This document shows, one piece after another, positions 1-8,828 of a DNA stretch of 64,000 nt (within the stretch, counting starts at the first letter, position 1; each line of letters starts with the position of its first letter). The notes beneath the pieces were generated by a model. The model was not told where the DNA came from. It was given only the letters and a program-made list of their open reading frames with translations, and made no database searches. The translations under genes and the position numbers were made by a program. Source of the stretch: DATHGT01 sp035317605 (GTDB taxonomy: Bacteria > Methylomirabilota > Methylomirabilia > Rokubacteriales > CSP1-6); the NCBI GenBank assembly GCA_035317605.1, contig DATHGT010000133.1:1-64000 (forward strand). The letters run 5' to 3'.

Positions 1-1632
1 GGACATCCCAACACGATCGTCAATTGCGTGTTCCTCGTCGGTCTCTACACCGCCTATCGCGCGGTGGCCGGTTCCACGGGTGAAGGCTGGCGCCTGCGCG
101 GGCGCGCCGTGGGCCTGGTCGCCGGTGGGTTGGCGCTGGGGCTCTTGCTGGCCGGGGTCTTCCTGGCGCCGTTCGCCATGGCCCGCGCGTCGGGGGAATA
201 CTTCTATGGCGGGCGCGAACGCATGGCTCAGCTCGCCGCGCCCCTCCCCGCGCGCGAGTACCTTCCGCTCATCATGCCCCTCGCCGACGGCAGCCCGGTC
301 ACCGGCGACGACCGGCATCTCTACAATTTCAACGAGAACGCCATGTTCGTCGGACTGGCCATGCTGCTCCCCCAGCTTCTGGCATTGCCGTGGCTGCTGA
401 GGCGGCGGGATTCGTCGTTCCTGCTGGCCGTCTGCATCCTGGTGGTGTTGACCCTTCAGGACGCCACGCCCCTCGCGTCCGTCATGCGTGGTCTGCCGCT
501 GCTTCGGGACAACGCCCTGCAACGAATCTCCCTGCTGTTGCAGTTCGCGCTCGCCGCCGGGGGCGGCATCGCGTGGCACGTGCTGGCCGCACGTCCGGCC
601 GACCGCCGCCATCGCCTGGTGATCGGCGTCTCGGCCGGGCTCCTGACGACGGGCGGATTGTTTTTCACGTGGGGTCTGCGCTCCGCGCGCGGTTATGGCT
701 GGTTTGCGCTGGCACTGGTCGGCGCCGGCGTGGCCGCCGCCGTCCTGCCGTGGATGTCACGACCCCGGCCACGGACGTGGGTCCTCGGCGCGGTCTGCGT
801 TCTGGTGGCGCTCGAGTTGTGGGCGGCCCACGGCGGCTACAACGGCACGCTCCCCCGAAGCGTGGCCGAAGTGCCCGTGACGCGGTTGGGGCACGCACTG
901 CAGCACGAGCTGGCCCGAGGCTGGCATCGCATCACCGCGGTCGAGTACCAGACGCTCGCGCCCCAGAGCTCGGCGTGGATCGGGCTCAACGACCTTCGCG
1001 GAGGCGAGCTCCCGCTCTCGCTGCGCTACGTCCAGCTCGGGTTGTCACACGACGCGTTTCAGATGGGCGTTCACTGGTCGACCGACAGGCTCACGGACCG
1101 GGGATGGCGTCGAATCCTCGAACTGGTCGGCGTCCGCTACGTGCTCGTCACCGATCGCGACGGAACGCGCACCGTCGAAGTGCCCGGTGCGCTGCCCCAT
1201 GTGTTCTGGGCGGAGAGACTCCGGCGACAAACCGATGACGTTCTGCGGAATGTCGACCTCCTGCGCGGGGGCGAGATGATCGCCGAGCTGCCCCCCGAAC
1301 GCGAGCCCGGCGACGGCGGCGGAAACTTATCGGTACGTCCGGTCGACGTCAACCGGATCGTGGTGGAGGCGGACGTCACCCGGCCCGGGGTCCTGGTGCT
1401 GAATGAAATGCCCATTCAGGGCTGGCGCGCCCGCATCGACGGTCAGCCGGCGCCGGTCATGCCCGTCAATATCGCCCACGTGGGCGTGTGGCTGGAGGCC
1501 GGACGCCACACCGTCGAATTCGCGTTTCGTCCACGGGGCGTCGTCCTGGGCGGCGTGCTGTCGCTCGGCGGTCTCACCGCCATGTTCGTGCTGACCGTGG
1601 TCGTCTGGAGATCGAGAACGACCGACCGGTGA
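1..1632 (+). CDS. YfhO-family membrane protein, 5' end cut off by window
   Basis: The reading frame is open from base 1 (first residues GHPNTIV), so the start lies outside the window; 543 residues are visible. GHPN resembles the GHPQ-type motif of YfhO-like integral membrane proteins. Several hydrophobic segments (around residues 40-65, 120-165, 185-235 and 250-275) are followed by a soluble periplasmic-type region and a final membrane helix near residues 510-535. The region just before that helix (pattern GVLVLNEMPIQGW, then a G-x-H-x-V-E-F strand) is the characteristic YfhO C-terminal beta domain. YfhO-type proteins are polytopic and have been linked to glycosylation of lipoteichoic acid or other surface polymers; the exact substrate here is unknown. 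It converges on the beta-helix protein gene across a strong hairpin. Confidence 0.8.
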   Translation, partial: GHPNTIVNCVFLVGLYTAYRAVAGSTGEGWRLRGRAVGLVAGGLALGLLLAGVFLAPFAMARASGEYFYGGRERMAQLAAPLPAREYLPLIMPLADGSPVTGDDRHLYNFNENAMFVGLAMLLPQLLALPWLLRRRDSSFLLAVCILVVLTLQDATPLASVMRGLPLLRDNALQRISLLLQFALAAGGGIAWHVLAARPADRRHRLVIGVSAGLLTTGGLFFTWGLRSARGYGWFALALVGAGVAAAVLPWMSRPRPRTWVLGAVCVLVALELWAAHGGYNGTLPRSVAEVPVTRLGHALQHELARGWHRITAVEYQTLAPQSSAWIGLNDLRGGELPLSLRYVQLGLSHDAFQMGVHWSTDRLTDRGWRRILELVGVRYVLVTDRDGTRTVEVPGALPHVFWAERLRRQTDDVLRNVDLLRGGEMIAELPPEREPGDGGGNLSVRPVDVNRIVVEADVTRPGVLVLNEMPIQGWRARIDGQPAPVMPVNIAHVGVWLEAGRHTVEFAFRPRGVVLGGVLSLGGLTAMFVLTVVVWRSRTTDR

Positions 1633-1663
1633 TCCCCGGCGGGCCGATGGGCCGCGCCGGGGA
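1633..1663. terminator. Strong hairpin between convergent genes
   Basis: A 9-bp stem (TCCCCGGCG with CGCCGGGGA) encloses an inner GGCC-GATG-GGCC stem-loop, with a single bulged G at 1654. It starts at the base after the YfhO-like stop codon and lies before the convergent stop at 1693. There is no clear T-tract on either side, so it is either a bidirectional terminator without a U-tract or an RNA-stabilising hairpin. Confidence 0.5.
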
Positions 1664-1692
1664 ACAGGCGGCGATGATTCACGCCTCAGGCG

Positions 1693-4560
1693 TCACGGCA
1701 GGATCAACCAGGCTCCGTTGCTCGGCCTCCAGACGGTGATGTCGGTCCGGTGGTTGCCGTCGTAATCGCCGGGCGCCGGGATGTCCGTGGGCGAGCCCCA
1801 AAGCTGCTGGCGGAACCCGTCCCTCGACTGGAAGATGAACCAGTTGCCGTCAGCGCTTCGACGAATCGCGAGGTCGGCGGATCCGTCGCCGTCATAGTCG
1901 CCCGGGACGGGAATGTCGCCGAGGCCGGAGGCGGCCGGAGAGCCGAACAGCAGCGTGCGGAACCCGGTGCGGGTGCCGAACACGAACCACTCCCCCGTGG
2001 CCTTGCGATAGACCGCCAGGTCGGCGAGGCCGTCGCCGTCGTAGTCGGCCTGCACCGGCGTGTCCCCGAGGCCGAGCACGGCCGGCGAACCGAAGACCAG
2101 CGTGCGGAACCCGCTGCGGGTGCCGAACACGAACCACTCCCCGGTGGCCTGGCGATAGACCGCCAGATCGGCGATGCCGTCGCCGTCGAAATCGGCGGGG
2201 GCGGGGAAGTCGTTGAGCCCGGCGGCGGCCGGGGAGCCGAAGACCAGCGTGCGGAACCCGCTGCGGCTGCCGAACACGAACCACTCCCCCGTGGCCTTGC
2301 GATAGACCGCCAGATCGGCGATGCCGTCGCCGTCATAATCGGCCGGCACCGGCGTATCCCCGAGGCCGAGCACGGAGGGCGAGCCGAAGACCAGCGTGCG
2401 GAACCCGCTGCGGGTGCCGAACACGAACCACTCGCCGGTCGCCGGCCGATAGACCGCGAAGTCCGTCTTGCCGTCCCCGTCGTAGTCCGCCGGTACCGGC
2501 ACGTCTCCGGGCGCACCGAACTGCACCGGCGCGCCCAGCAGGGTCGTCGTCAACGCCGGATTCAACGCGCCAAACCCGGTCGCCGCGTTGAGGGTGTAGG
2601 TCGTGGTCGAGGTGACCGCAACGTCGGCGGTTCCCGTCTGTGGATTCGTGGTGAAGGTGCCCACCCCGGGGGTGATCGTCACGCTGGTCGCGCGGATCAC
2701 GTCCCACCACAGCGCGGTCGGCGAGTTCGGCGGAACGGCCTTGAAGAATGCCCGCGCCTGCACGTCGGCCAGCCCGACCGCCCCCGTCCCCGACGTCTTG
2801 TTCAGCGCCTCGAAGGCGGCCGGATTCAGCGCCGTGCCCGGCGGGGTGCAGACGCCGTTGTAGACGGTGCCGTTGGTCGCGAACTTGATGTTGGTATACG
2901 TCAGGAACGGGGACGAGCCCGGGCACTGTTCGACGATGTCGGTGCCGGGGGTGTTGTCGACGAACGCGCTGTCCGCGATCGAGCCCGTGTTCGTCCCTTG
3001 ACCGCCCACGAAGAGGCCGCCGCCCCCGCCGGTACCGGGAGCCGTGTTGTTGTGAATGGACAGCAACGAGCCCGTGAGGGTGGTGTTGATGTCGTGGTAC
3101 AGCCCGCCGCCGAACCCGGTGGCGCTGTTGCCGGCGATCCGGGCGTTGGTGAGCGTGGCCACCGTCCCGCTGACGATCGCGAAGCCGCCGCCGAACCCAC
3201 CGACGCCGCCGTTGGCTTGGTTGCGGGACACCAGGCTGTCCGTCATGGTCAGATTCGTCCGGGAGGTGAACACGCCGCCGGCCTGGAGGCTGGCGATGTT
3301 CTTGTCGATCACGGAGCCGGTGATCTGGAGCGTGGCCTTGGTGGCGTTGGCATCCGTGCAGGTGCCGCCGCCGCAGGCCAGATCGCCCCCGATGAAGACT
3401 CCCGCACCGATGCGGGCGGTGTTGTTACGAACGACCGTATCGGTGAGCGAGATGCTGGCCGACCGCTGGAGCGGCGTCGACACGTTGCTCGACGACGATT
3501 CGACGCCGCCGCCGAAGCCGCCGACCGCCGCCGGGTCGGCGGCCGTGTTGCCCTCGATGATCGAGCTCTCGATCACGTAGCGCGCGCGGTAACCGCTGAG
3601 GCCGCCGCCGGTATTCGCCGTGTTGTTGCGAATCGTCGACCGCCGGATCACGCCGACCGTGTTGTTCTCGACGTGGATGCCGCCGCCTTCGGCGGGCAGG
3701 TCGGACGGCGAGAACCGCACCGCCGTGTTGCCGGATACGTCGGAATCATCGATCGTCAGGGTGCTCTCTCCGAAGGCCGAGCCGAAGATGCCGATCACCA
3801 CGATCCCGCCGCCTCCGAAGGCGGAGTGATTGTTGATGATCGAGCACGCCTGGAAGGTCGGCGAGGCGTCGTTGACGTGAGCGGCCCCACCGCTGCCGAT
3901 GTTCGAGCCGGTCCCCGAGGTGTTGTTCTGAATGATGCTGTTGCTGAACACCGGCCGGGACCCGACCGTGATCGCGAACGCCCCACCGAACTGCCGGGCC
4001 GTGTTGTTCTGGAAGACACAGTTGTCGAACACGGGATTGGCGGTGGTCATCACCCCCGCGCCCCCGCTCGCCGGGGTGGTGTTGTTCTCGAAGGTGCAGT
4101 TCACAAACGTCGGGGAGCTGTTCAGGATGGTGAAGCCGCCGCCGTTCCCTCCCGTCGACTCCCCCATGCCGTTGCGGAACTTCAACCCGTCGATCCGAAT
4201 GGTGCCGGTGGCGCCGAGGATGCGGATGGCCGTGAGGTTCTTGCCCGCCGCGTCGACCACCGCGCTGCCCGCCGAGCCCGTCGCCCGGATGGTCATGGAC
4301 TTCGCGGTCGAGTTGATCAGCAATGTCTCGCTATAGGTACCCGGCTGAACGTTGATGACGGTCCCGTCGGGGAGGGACCCGCCGACGACGGCGCTGATGG
4401 CGGCCTGAATGGTCGAGAAATCTCCCGGCACGGTGGCGGCGTCGGCCGCGGGGGCGAAGATCGACAGCCCCGCGACGATCAGCCCGGCCAGCAACGCCGT
4501 CGAAAGTCCGCGGCGAAGGTCGCGACGGACTGGTGACAGGCCCGAGTTGTATGGAGTCAT
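1693..4560 (-). CDS. Secreted right-handed beta-helix protein with C-terminal FG-GAP/VCBS repeats
   Basis: About 955 residues from the ATG at 4560, chosen because an Arg-rich, hydrophobic signal peptide begins there and ends in APAADA-A near residue 38; an upstream in-frame ATG at 4734 would bury it. Residues about 40-600 are a parallel beta-helix made of many N-x-T/F-x-N-N-T and G-G-G/A-F/V motifs, like polymorphic outer membrane protein and autotransporter passenger repeats. A short linker domain (about 600-680) leads into six C-terminal 49-residue FG-GAP/VCBS units with D-Y-D-G-D-G calcium-binding-type loops and A-V-Y-R-x-A-T-G-E-W-F. The protein ends inside the last half unit. No beta-barrel or LPXTG anchor is seen. 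Likely an extracellular adhesin or matrix protein; the same C-terminal domain ends two other proteins in this window. Confidence 0.85.
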   Translation of the reverse strand: MTPYNSGLSPVRRDLRRGLSTALLAGLIVAGLSIFAPAADAATVPGDFSTIQAAISAVVGGSLPDGTVINVQPGTYSETLLINSTAKSMTIRATGSAGSAVVDAAGKNLTAIRILGATGTIRIDGLKFRNGMGESTGGNGGGFTILNSSPTFVNCTFENNTTPASGGAGVMTTANPVFDNCVFQNNTARQFGGAFAITVGSRPVFSNSIIQNNTSGTGSNIGSGGAAHVNDASPTFQACSIINNHSAFGGGGIVVIGIFGSAFGESTLTIDDSDVSGNTAVRFSPSDLPAEGGGIHVENNTVGVIRRSTIRNNTANTGGGLSGYRARYVIESSIIEGNTAADPAAVGGFGGGVESSSSNVSTPLQRSASISLTDTVVRNNTARIGAGVFIGGDLACGGGTCTDANATKATLQITGSVIDKNIASLQAGGVFTSRTNLTMTDSLVSRNQANGGVGGFGGGFAIVSGTVATLTNARIAGNSATGFGGGLYHDINTTLTGSLLSIHNNTAPGTGGGGGLFVGGQGTNTGSIADSAFVDNTPGTDIVEQCPGSSPFLTYTNIKFATNGTVYNGVCTPPGTALNPAAFEALNKTSGTGAVGLADVQARAFFKAVPPNSPTALWWDVIRATSVTITPGVGTFTTNPQTGTADVAVTSTTTYTLNAATGFGALNPALTTTLLGAPVQFGAPGDVPVPADYDGDGKTDFAVYRPATGEWFVFGTRSGFRTLVFGSPSVLGLGDTPVPADYDGDGIADLAVYRKATGEWFVFGSRSGFRTLVFGSPAAAGLNDFPAPADFDGDGIADLAVYRQATGEWFVFGTRSGFRTLVFGSPAVLGLGDTPVQADYDGDGLADLAVYRKATGEWFVFGTRTGFRTLLFGSPAASGLGDIPVPGDYDGDGSADLAIRRSADGNWFIFQSRDGFRQQLWGSPTDIPAPGDYDGNHRTDITVWRPSNGAWLILP
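1696..2505 (-). repeat. Tandem 147-bp coding repeat (FG-GAP units, array 1)
   Basis: Five full units and one terminal half unit, each 147 bp (49 codons). The period is visible in DNA: the string CGTGCGGAAC recurs at 2101 and 2248. Neighbouring units are nearly identical in parts, suggesting recent duplication or gene conversion. The array codes the C-terminal domain of the beta-helix protein. Confidence 0.9.
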
Positions 4561-4571
4561 GCGATCGACCG

Positions 4572-4608
4572 TAGCATTTGGCATGCCCGCACACCTAGCA
4601 TTTGGCAT
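4572..4608. repeat. Pair of identical 13-bp direct repeats just upstream of the beta-helix gene
   Basis: TAGCATTTGGCAT occurs at 4572-4584 and again at 4596-4608, a 24-bp period, starting 12 bp before the ATG at 4560. The AT-rich repeat stands out from the GC-rich surroundings. It could be a regulator binding site or simply part of the untranslated leader. Confidence 0.6.
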
Positions 4609-4696
4609 AGCGACATCGATGGTCGTTCGCGGTCTTGCACGCGGCGATGACGGACGCGGAGCGCTCGTGAGAATGTTCCCGCTCCTTTCTGGCACC

Positions 4697-4719
4697 CCTC
4701 GTGGCGATCTCGCACGAGG
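4697..4719. terminator. Hairpin downstream of the ABC export operon
   Basis: CCTCGTG (4697-4703) and CACGAGG (4713-4719) form a 7-bp stem with a 9-base loop, 45 bp beyond the stop of the last methyltransferase gene of the wzm operon. No T-run follows, so termination is only a possibility; read-through into the beta-helix gene on the same strand cannot be excluded. Apart from this hairpin and the 13-bp repeats, I see nothing else in 4561-4764. Confidence 0.3.
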
Positions 4720-4764
4720 CGGTGTCACTGGCATGACGATTCACGCCCTGCCCTGGCTTTTTGA

Positions 4765-5886
4765 TCAACGTTTGGGCCGTCCGAACAACGCGTCACGGAC
4801 GACGCGGACGGCATGGTCTCGACGCGAGCCGGGTGGTGCCAGTCGCGCGCGCCAGCGCCGCACGCGCTTGACCACGCGCCAGCCGACGCTCCCTTCGATC
4901 TCGGCGAGCTGTCCCTCGAGGACGTCGAGCCTCTCGGCCGTCCGGTTCACCCACTCGACCTGCCGGGCGACCTCGCCCTCGAGGAAGCTGACGCGTTCGG
5001 CGTGCAGGCGCAGGTCTACGCGCGTCTCGTCCAGCTCCCGCGTCTTGCCGTTCCGCTCGGCCTCCAGGAACGTCATCCGTCCGAGCAGGGCCTCGACGAA
5101 AGCGCGCGCCACCTCGGCGCCGTGAGCCGTCCCCGTTCCGACGATCGGGGAGTCGGTGGCGTCGAGCGCCCGCTCCAGACCGTCACGGAGTCCGGCGGCG
5201 GCTCCCCCCGAGGCCGGGGAGGCCGTGAGAATGAACTGATACGTCGTGCTGTCCTCGTGCCGTCGCATGGCCGTGGCCACCTCGGGGGGGAAGCGCGACA
5301 GGTCGGCACGGAACTCGGTCGCTTCCGGCTCGACGCGAAGACACTCGAGGTGCGAGACGAGAAACCCCGCCCGCTCGAAGCACTCGTAGACGCTCTGGCG
5401 CGTGAAGAAGCGCAGGTGCGTGTCGTCGAGGAGTCCGAGAGGTCCGTACGGGAAGCGTCCGTTGAGGAGTTCGGCGACGATCGCCACGTGGCCGACGTTG
5501 GGGAGCGAGGCCACCACGTAGCCGTCGGGCGCCAGCAACGGCCGCAGGGCCGCGAGCGCTCGGCCGGGATCGCGCAGGTGTTCGAGCACGTCGGCGCAGA
5601 CGATGACGTCGAACCGCTCGGCGCCCAGCGCCGCCGCGAAATCGAGCGCGTCGATGTCGGCCACGATCACCCGGCCGCAGGCCGCCCGCGCCCGCTCCGC
5701 CGCCTCGGGATCGCACTCGATGCCCACGACCGTGCAGCCGAAGCGCTCGACCAGAACCTGTGACATGTATCCGCTGGCGCACCCCAGCTCGAGGACGCGC
5801 TTGCCCGCGCCGACCAGATGGAGCACGCGACGGTGCGCGTTGTCGGCGTCGAGATCGATGCGGTGTTCGTACTTGAGCGGCGTCAT
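4765..5886 (-). CDS. SAM-dependent methyltransferase with C-terminal coiled coil
   Basis: 373 residues. The ATG at 5886 lies 2 bp after the preceding gene and precedes the conserved fold; longer in-frame extensions run through the neighbouring methyltransferase. Residues 31-39 (VLELGCASG) are SAM-binding motif I; D-V-I-V-C-A-D-V-L-E-H-L follows as in class I sugar or small-molecule methyltransferases. Residues about 260-338 are a heptad-rich, charged helix (FLEAE, FLEGEV, LDVLEGQLAEIE), followed by a basic amphipathic tail of a type common in polysaccharide glycosyltransferases and methyltransferases that sit at the membrane. It is the fourth gene of an operon with wzm and wzt. A methyltransferase plus coiled coil beside a Wzt with a carbohydrate-binding domain recalls the WbdD chain-terminator/ruler arrangement, though no kinase domain is present. 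That role is inference. Confidence 0.8.
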   Translation of the reverse strand: MTPLKYEHRIDLDADNAHRRVLHLVGAGKRVLELGCASGYMSQVLVERFGCTVVGIECDPEAAERARAACGRVIVADIDALDFAAALGAERFDVIVCADVLEHLRDPGRALAALRPLLAPDGYVVASLPNVGHVAIVAELLNGRFPYGPLGLLDDTHLRFFTRQSVYECFERAGFLVSHLECLRVEPEATEFRADLSRFPPEVATAMRRHEDSTTYQFILTASPASGGAAAGLRDGLERALDATDSPIVGTGTAHGAEVARAFVEALLGRMTFLEAERNGKTRELDETRVDLRLHAERVSFLEGEVARQVEWVNRTAERLDVLEGQLAEIEGSVGWRVVKRVRRWRARLAPPGSRRDHAVRVVRDALFGRPKR

Positions 5887-5888
5887 GC

Positions 5889-6704
5889 TCAGCCGCGAGC
5901 ACCCTCCATCGTGCACACGAACACGCCCCGTCCCTGGCGCTCGAAGCCTTCGGCGGTCTTCGTACCGGGGGGCGGCGCCCACACGATGCCCTGGAACGTC
6001 ACCTCGGCGAAGCCGGCGGCACGGACCATCCGCTCGACACAGGCCGGCCCGTAGATCCACCAATTGGTGGTATCTCCGCAGTACGGGCCCTCGATGAACC
6101 AGGCGTACTCCGAGGCCGCGGGGTCGGTAAGCACCTCGGTCTCGAGGTACATGGTCCGCCGGGTGATCTTCGCCATCTTGGCGAGCATGTCGAGCGGGTT
6201 CTGCAGGTGATAGAGGAGTCCGGTGTTGAGCACGACGTCGAAGGGTGGCAGGTCGGTGAGGGCGGCGTGTCCGTCCTGCAATCGAAACTCGACGTCGACG
6301 GCCAGGATCTCCCGAATCAACTGCGCCTGGCGGAAGTAGTGCGGCAACGTCTCCAGGCCGAGCACCGATCGGGCCCCGCGCAGCGCGGCCACGAACGAGT
6401 AGAACCCGGCGTTGCAACCCACGTCGAGCACGGTCTGGCCCGTGAAGTCCCGCGGGAACCCGTGCTGGTCGAGCACGGCGAGGGCCCCATGGCACGGGTG
6501 GATGCCCGGCGTCTCCAGGCGCTGGCCGGCCGCGTCCTCGATGGTCAGACGATGATAGTAGTCGACGCCGCGGCACTCCTCGATGCGCTGCGCGTACCGC
6601 CGAAACTCGTCGGGCGAGAGCGCACGGCCGAGCAGGAAACGGTCGGGCGCGAGGCTCACCGCCCTACTCGCCACCGCGGGCACGGCGACGGCGTCCGACC
6701 TCAT
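5889..6704 (-). CDS. DUF1698/CmoB-like SAM methyltransferase
   Basis: 271 residues. The ATG at 6704 overlaps the wzt stop (ATGA), showing translational coupling. VLDVGCNAGFYSF is SAM motif I; the YYHRL, G-I-H-P-C-H-G, LYHLQNP and N-W-W-I-Y-G-P blocks are those of the small family of CmoB-related methyltransferases found in polysaccharide loci rather than tRNA-modifying CmoB. It probably methylates a sugar of the exported glycan. A close paralogue is encoded on the other strand at 8974-9735, beyond wzm/wzt; by eye more than half of the residues are identical, including the long C-terminal block. Confidence 0.8.
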   Translation of the reverse strand: MRSDAVAVPAVASRAVSLAPDRFLLGRALSPDEFRRYAQRIEECRGVDYYHRLTIEDAAGQRLETPGIHPCHGALAVLDQHGFPRDFTGQTVLDVGCNAGFYSFVAALRGARSVLGLETLPHYFRQAQLIREILAVDVEFRLQDGHAALTDLPPFDVVLNTGLLYHLQNPLDMLAKMAKITRRTMYLETEVLTDPAASEYAWFIEGPYCGDTTNWWIYGPACVERMVRAAGFAEVTFQGIVWAPPPGTKTAEGFERQGRGVFVCTMEGARG

Positions 6705-7987
6705 GTGTGCAGGGTAATTTGCACGGGCAGCCAGACCTTGGTGTGGATCATCCGGCCGTCGGTGGGAGGCAGGACTTCGAACACCAGGGCGTTGTCCACC
6801 CAGTCGAAGAAGGTCGCGGAGTAACGGTTGTACGCCAGTGCCGTTGTCACGCTGTACGTCCCGGGCGCGAGCGGAAGCCGATGTCGGTAATCTACCACAA
6901 TCGTCTCACCGGCCCGGCGTGACGGGATGGGGGCGTGGTCCTCGTACGTGTTCGTCCCGATGATGTTGGTGCCGGTTTTGTCACGGACCAGGTAGCCCAG
7001 GATGCACTCGGCAACGTCCTGGTAGAACTCGACGTGGACCCGCAGGACGATCTCCGCGTCGAAATCGGCCGCGGCCAGCGGCCGCAGGTTTCCGTTCAGC
7101 AGCTCGACGTTCCGGATCCGTGCGGCCCCCGTCCCATGGCGAAACAACCCGGCCCGCTGGTCGAAGGTTGCATCCGGACGAAAGACACTCGCGGTGGGGG
7201 CGAGGGCGGGCGCGGCCAGCGGCGCCGTCGCCGGCCCCGGGGACCGGGTCTCCAGGCTCGCGATATGGGCGTGGTAGAGGTTGGCGACGTCGGCTGGGTC
7301 GCCGAAGGCACGGACCTCGCCAGCGTGCATGAAGAGCACTTCCGAGCACAGCGCCTGCACCGTGCCGATGTCGTGGCTCACGAAGACGATGGTCTTGCCC
7401 TGCTCCTGCAGCTCCTTGATGCGACGGATGCAGCGGTGCTGGAAGATCGCGTCGCCGACGGCGAGGGCCTCGTCGACCAGCAGCACGGCGGGGTCGACGT
7501 GAATGGCGGCGGCGAAGGCCAGGCGAACGAACATGCCGCTCGAGTACGTTTTCACGGGCTGGTCGAAGTAGTGACCGATCTCGGCGAAGGCCTCGATGGC
7601 CGGCACCCGCGCCCGCGTCTCCTCGGAGCGGAACCCGAGGATCGTGCCCTGCATCATGACGTTCTCCCGACCGGTGAACTCGGGGTTGAAGCCCGCCCCC
7701 AGCTCGAGCAGCGAAGCCACCCGGCCCTGCACGGCGACCCGGCCGTGGGTCGGCTGCACGATGCCGGCGACGACTTGCAGCAGCGTGCTCTTGCCGGAGC
7801 CGTTCATGCCGATGATGCCCAGCGTGGACCCGCCCCGGATCCGAAAATTGACGTTGTGCAGGGCCCAGAAGTCCCGGTGATAGCGACGACGTCCGCGCCA
7901 GAGGGCCTCGTAGAGACGATGCCGCGGATGCGCGTAGATCCGGTAGATCTTGGACACGGCCTCGACGTCGACCGCGAAGGCGGACAT
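6701..7987 (-). CDS. wzt: ABC polysaccharide exporter ATP-binding subunit (Wzt) with C-terminal glycan-binding domain
   Basis: 428 residues. The ATG at 7987 overlaps the wzm stop codon. Walker A is GMNGSGKST at 60-68, the signature YSSGM is at 148-152, Walker B LLVDE is at 169-173 and the switch His is H205. The nucleotide-binding domain ends near residue 240. Residues about 260-428 form a beta-rich domain typical of Wzt C-terminal carbohydrate-binding modules, which recognise the modified non-reducing end of the finished chain. Together with Wzm it exports a lipid-linked polysaccharide across the inner membrane. The two downstream methyltransferases are coupled to it and are candidates for making the terminal modification that this domain reads. 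Confidence 0.92.
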   Translation of the reverse strand: MSAFAVDVEAVSKIYRIYAHPRHRLYEALWRGRRRYHRDFWALHNVNFRIRGGSTLGIIGMNGSGKSTLLQVVAGIVQPTHGRVAVQGRVASLLELGAGFNPEFTGRENVMMQGTILGFRSEETRARVPAIEAFAEIGHYFDQPVKTYSSGMFVRLAFAAAIHVDPAVLLVDEALAVGDAIFQHRCIRRIKELQEQGKTIVFVSHDIGTVQALCSEVLFMHAGEVRAFGDPADVANLYHAHIASLETRSPGPATAPLAAPALAPTASVFRPDATFDQRAGLFRHGTGAARIRNVELLNGNLRPLAAADFDAEIVLRVHVEFYQDVAECILGYLVRDKTGTNIIGTNTYEDHAPIPSRRAGETIVVDYRHRLPLAPGTYSVTTALAYNRYSATFFDWVDNALVFEVLPPTDGRMIHTKVWLPVQITLHT

Positions 7988-8751
7988 CAGAGCACGTCGA
8001 CGAAGGCGTGCTTCGAACGACCGAAGACCCAGTGGCCCCCCACGAAGCTGGCCACGGCCACCGCGGCGAGGACGAGCAGCTGCGGACCCAGCGGGAATCG
8101 CCCTTCCAGGATCACATCGCGATAGGCCTGGACGACGTAGTACATCGGGTTCAGGGCGAGCACCCACGCGTAACGGGCCGGCATCAAGTCCGCGGGGTAG
8201 AAGATCGGGGTCAGGAACATCCAGAGCGTCATGGCCAGCCCCAGCACCTGTCCCACGTCGCGCAGGAAGACGTTCAGGCTGGCCAACACCCAGCCGACAC
8301 CCATGGTGAACAGGAACTGCAGCACCATCACCAGGGGCAACAGAGCCAGGCTCCACCCGACGCCCCGCGAGAACAGTCCCACCCCCACGAGCATGATCGC
8401 GAGCCCCACCAGCTCCATCAGGAGCGCCGAGATCACCACGTACGCGGGCAGGATCTCCGAGGGAAAGACCACCTTCTTGATCAGTGGCGCCTGCTCCACG
8501 ATGACCGAAGCGGAGCGGGTGATCCCCTCCGCGAAGGCCAGCCAGGGCAGCATGCCGCAAAAGAGGTACAGGGCGAAGCCACCGGTCGTCCCGCCGCCGA
8601 ACCGGATCTTGAGCACGTACGCGAAGACAAAGGTGTAGAGGAGCAGGAGCGCGAGCGGCTGGATGATCGCCCACGACAGGCCCATGACCGAGGTGACGTA
8701 CCGTCCACGGATGTCTCGCCGCACGAACGCCTCGATCGTGGCGCGGTGCAA
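7987..8751 (-). CDS. wzm: ABC polysaccharide exporter permease (Wzm)
   Basis: About 254 residues with six predicted membrane helices and the ABC-2 permease start pattern V-R-R-D-I-R-G-R-Y, followed by LSWAIIQPLALLLLY. The TTG at 8751 is the nearest plausible start; CTG or ATT codons 4-12 codons upstream in the same frame are alternatives and would lengthen the N-terminal amphipathic helix, so the start is uncertain. It forms the transmembrane channel for Wzt and is first in an operon of wzm, wzt and two methyltransferase genes. Confidence 0.9.
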   Translation of the reverse strand: MHRATIEAFVRRDIRGRYVTSVMGLSWAIIQPLALLLLYTFVFAYVLKIRFGGGTTGGFALYLFCGMLPWLAFAEGITRSASVIVEQAPLIKKVVFPSEILPAYVVISALLMELVGLAIMLVGVGLFSRGVGWSLALLPLVMVLQFLFTMGVGWVLASLNVFLRDVGQVLGLAMTLWMFLTPIFYPADLMPARYAWVLALNPMYYVVQAYRDVILEGRFPLGPQLLVLAAVAVASFVGGHWVFGRSKHAFVDVL

Positions 8752-8828
8752 GACGAGAATTCGAAACGGGGCGATCAGGGCGCCGGCGAACGTCGCGATG
8801 GCCGCCCTCCGACACTGCTCACGCCTGG

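Noticed and set aside
1696..2505. CRISPR-like array
   Set aside because: The regular 147-bp repeats are coding, in frame and lack short repeats with unique spacers.
1750..4536. 928-residue plus-strand open frame opposite the beta-helix gene
   Set aside because: It is a GC-driven shadow: Arg/Gly/Pro/Val-rich, no domain, antisense to a gene with a signal peptide and clear repeats.
4561..4734. N-terminal extension of the beta-helix protein from the ATG at 4734
   Set aside because: It would put 58 Arg/Pro-rich residues before a normal signal peptide; the ATG at 4560 is better.
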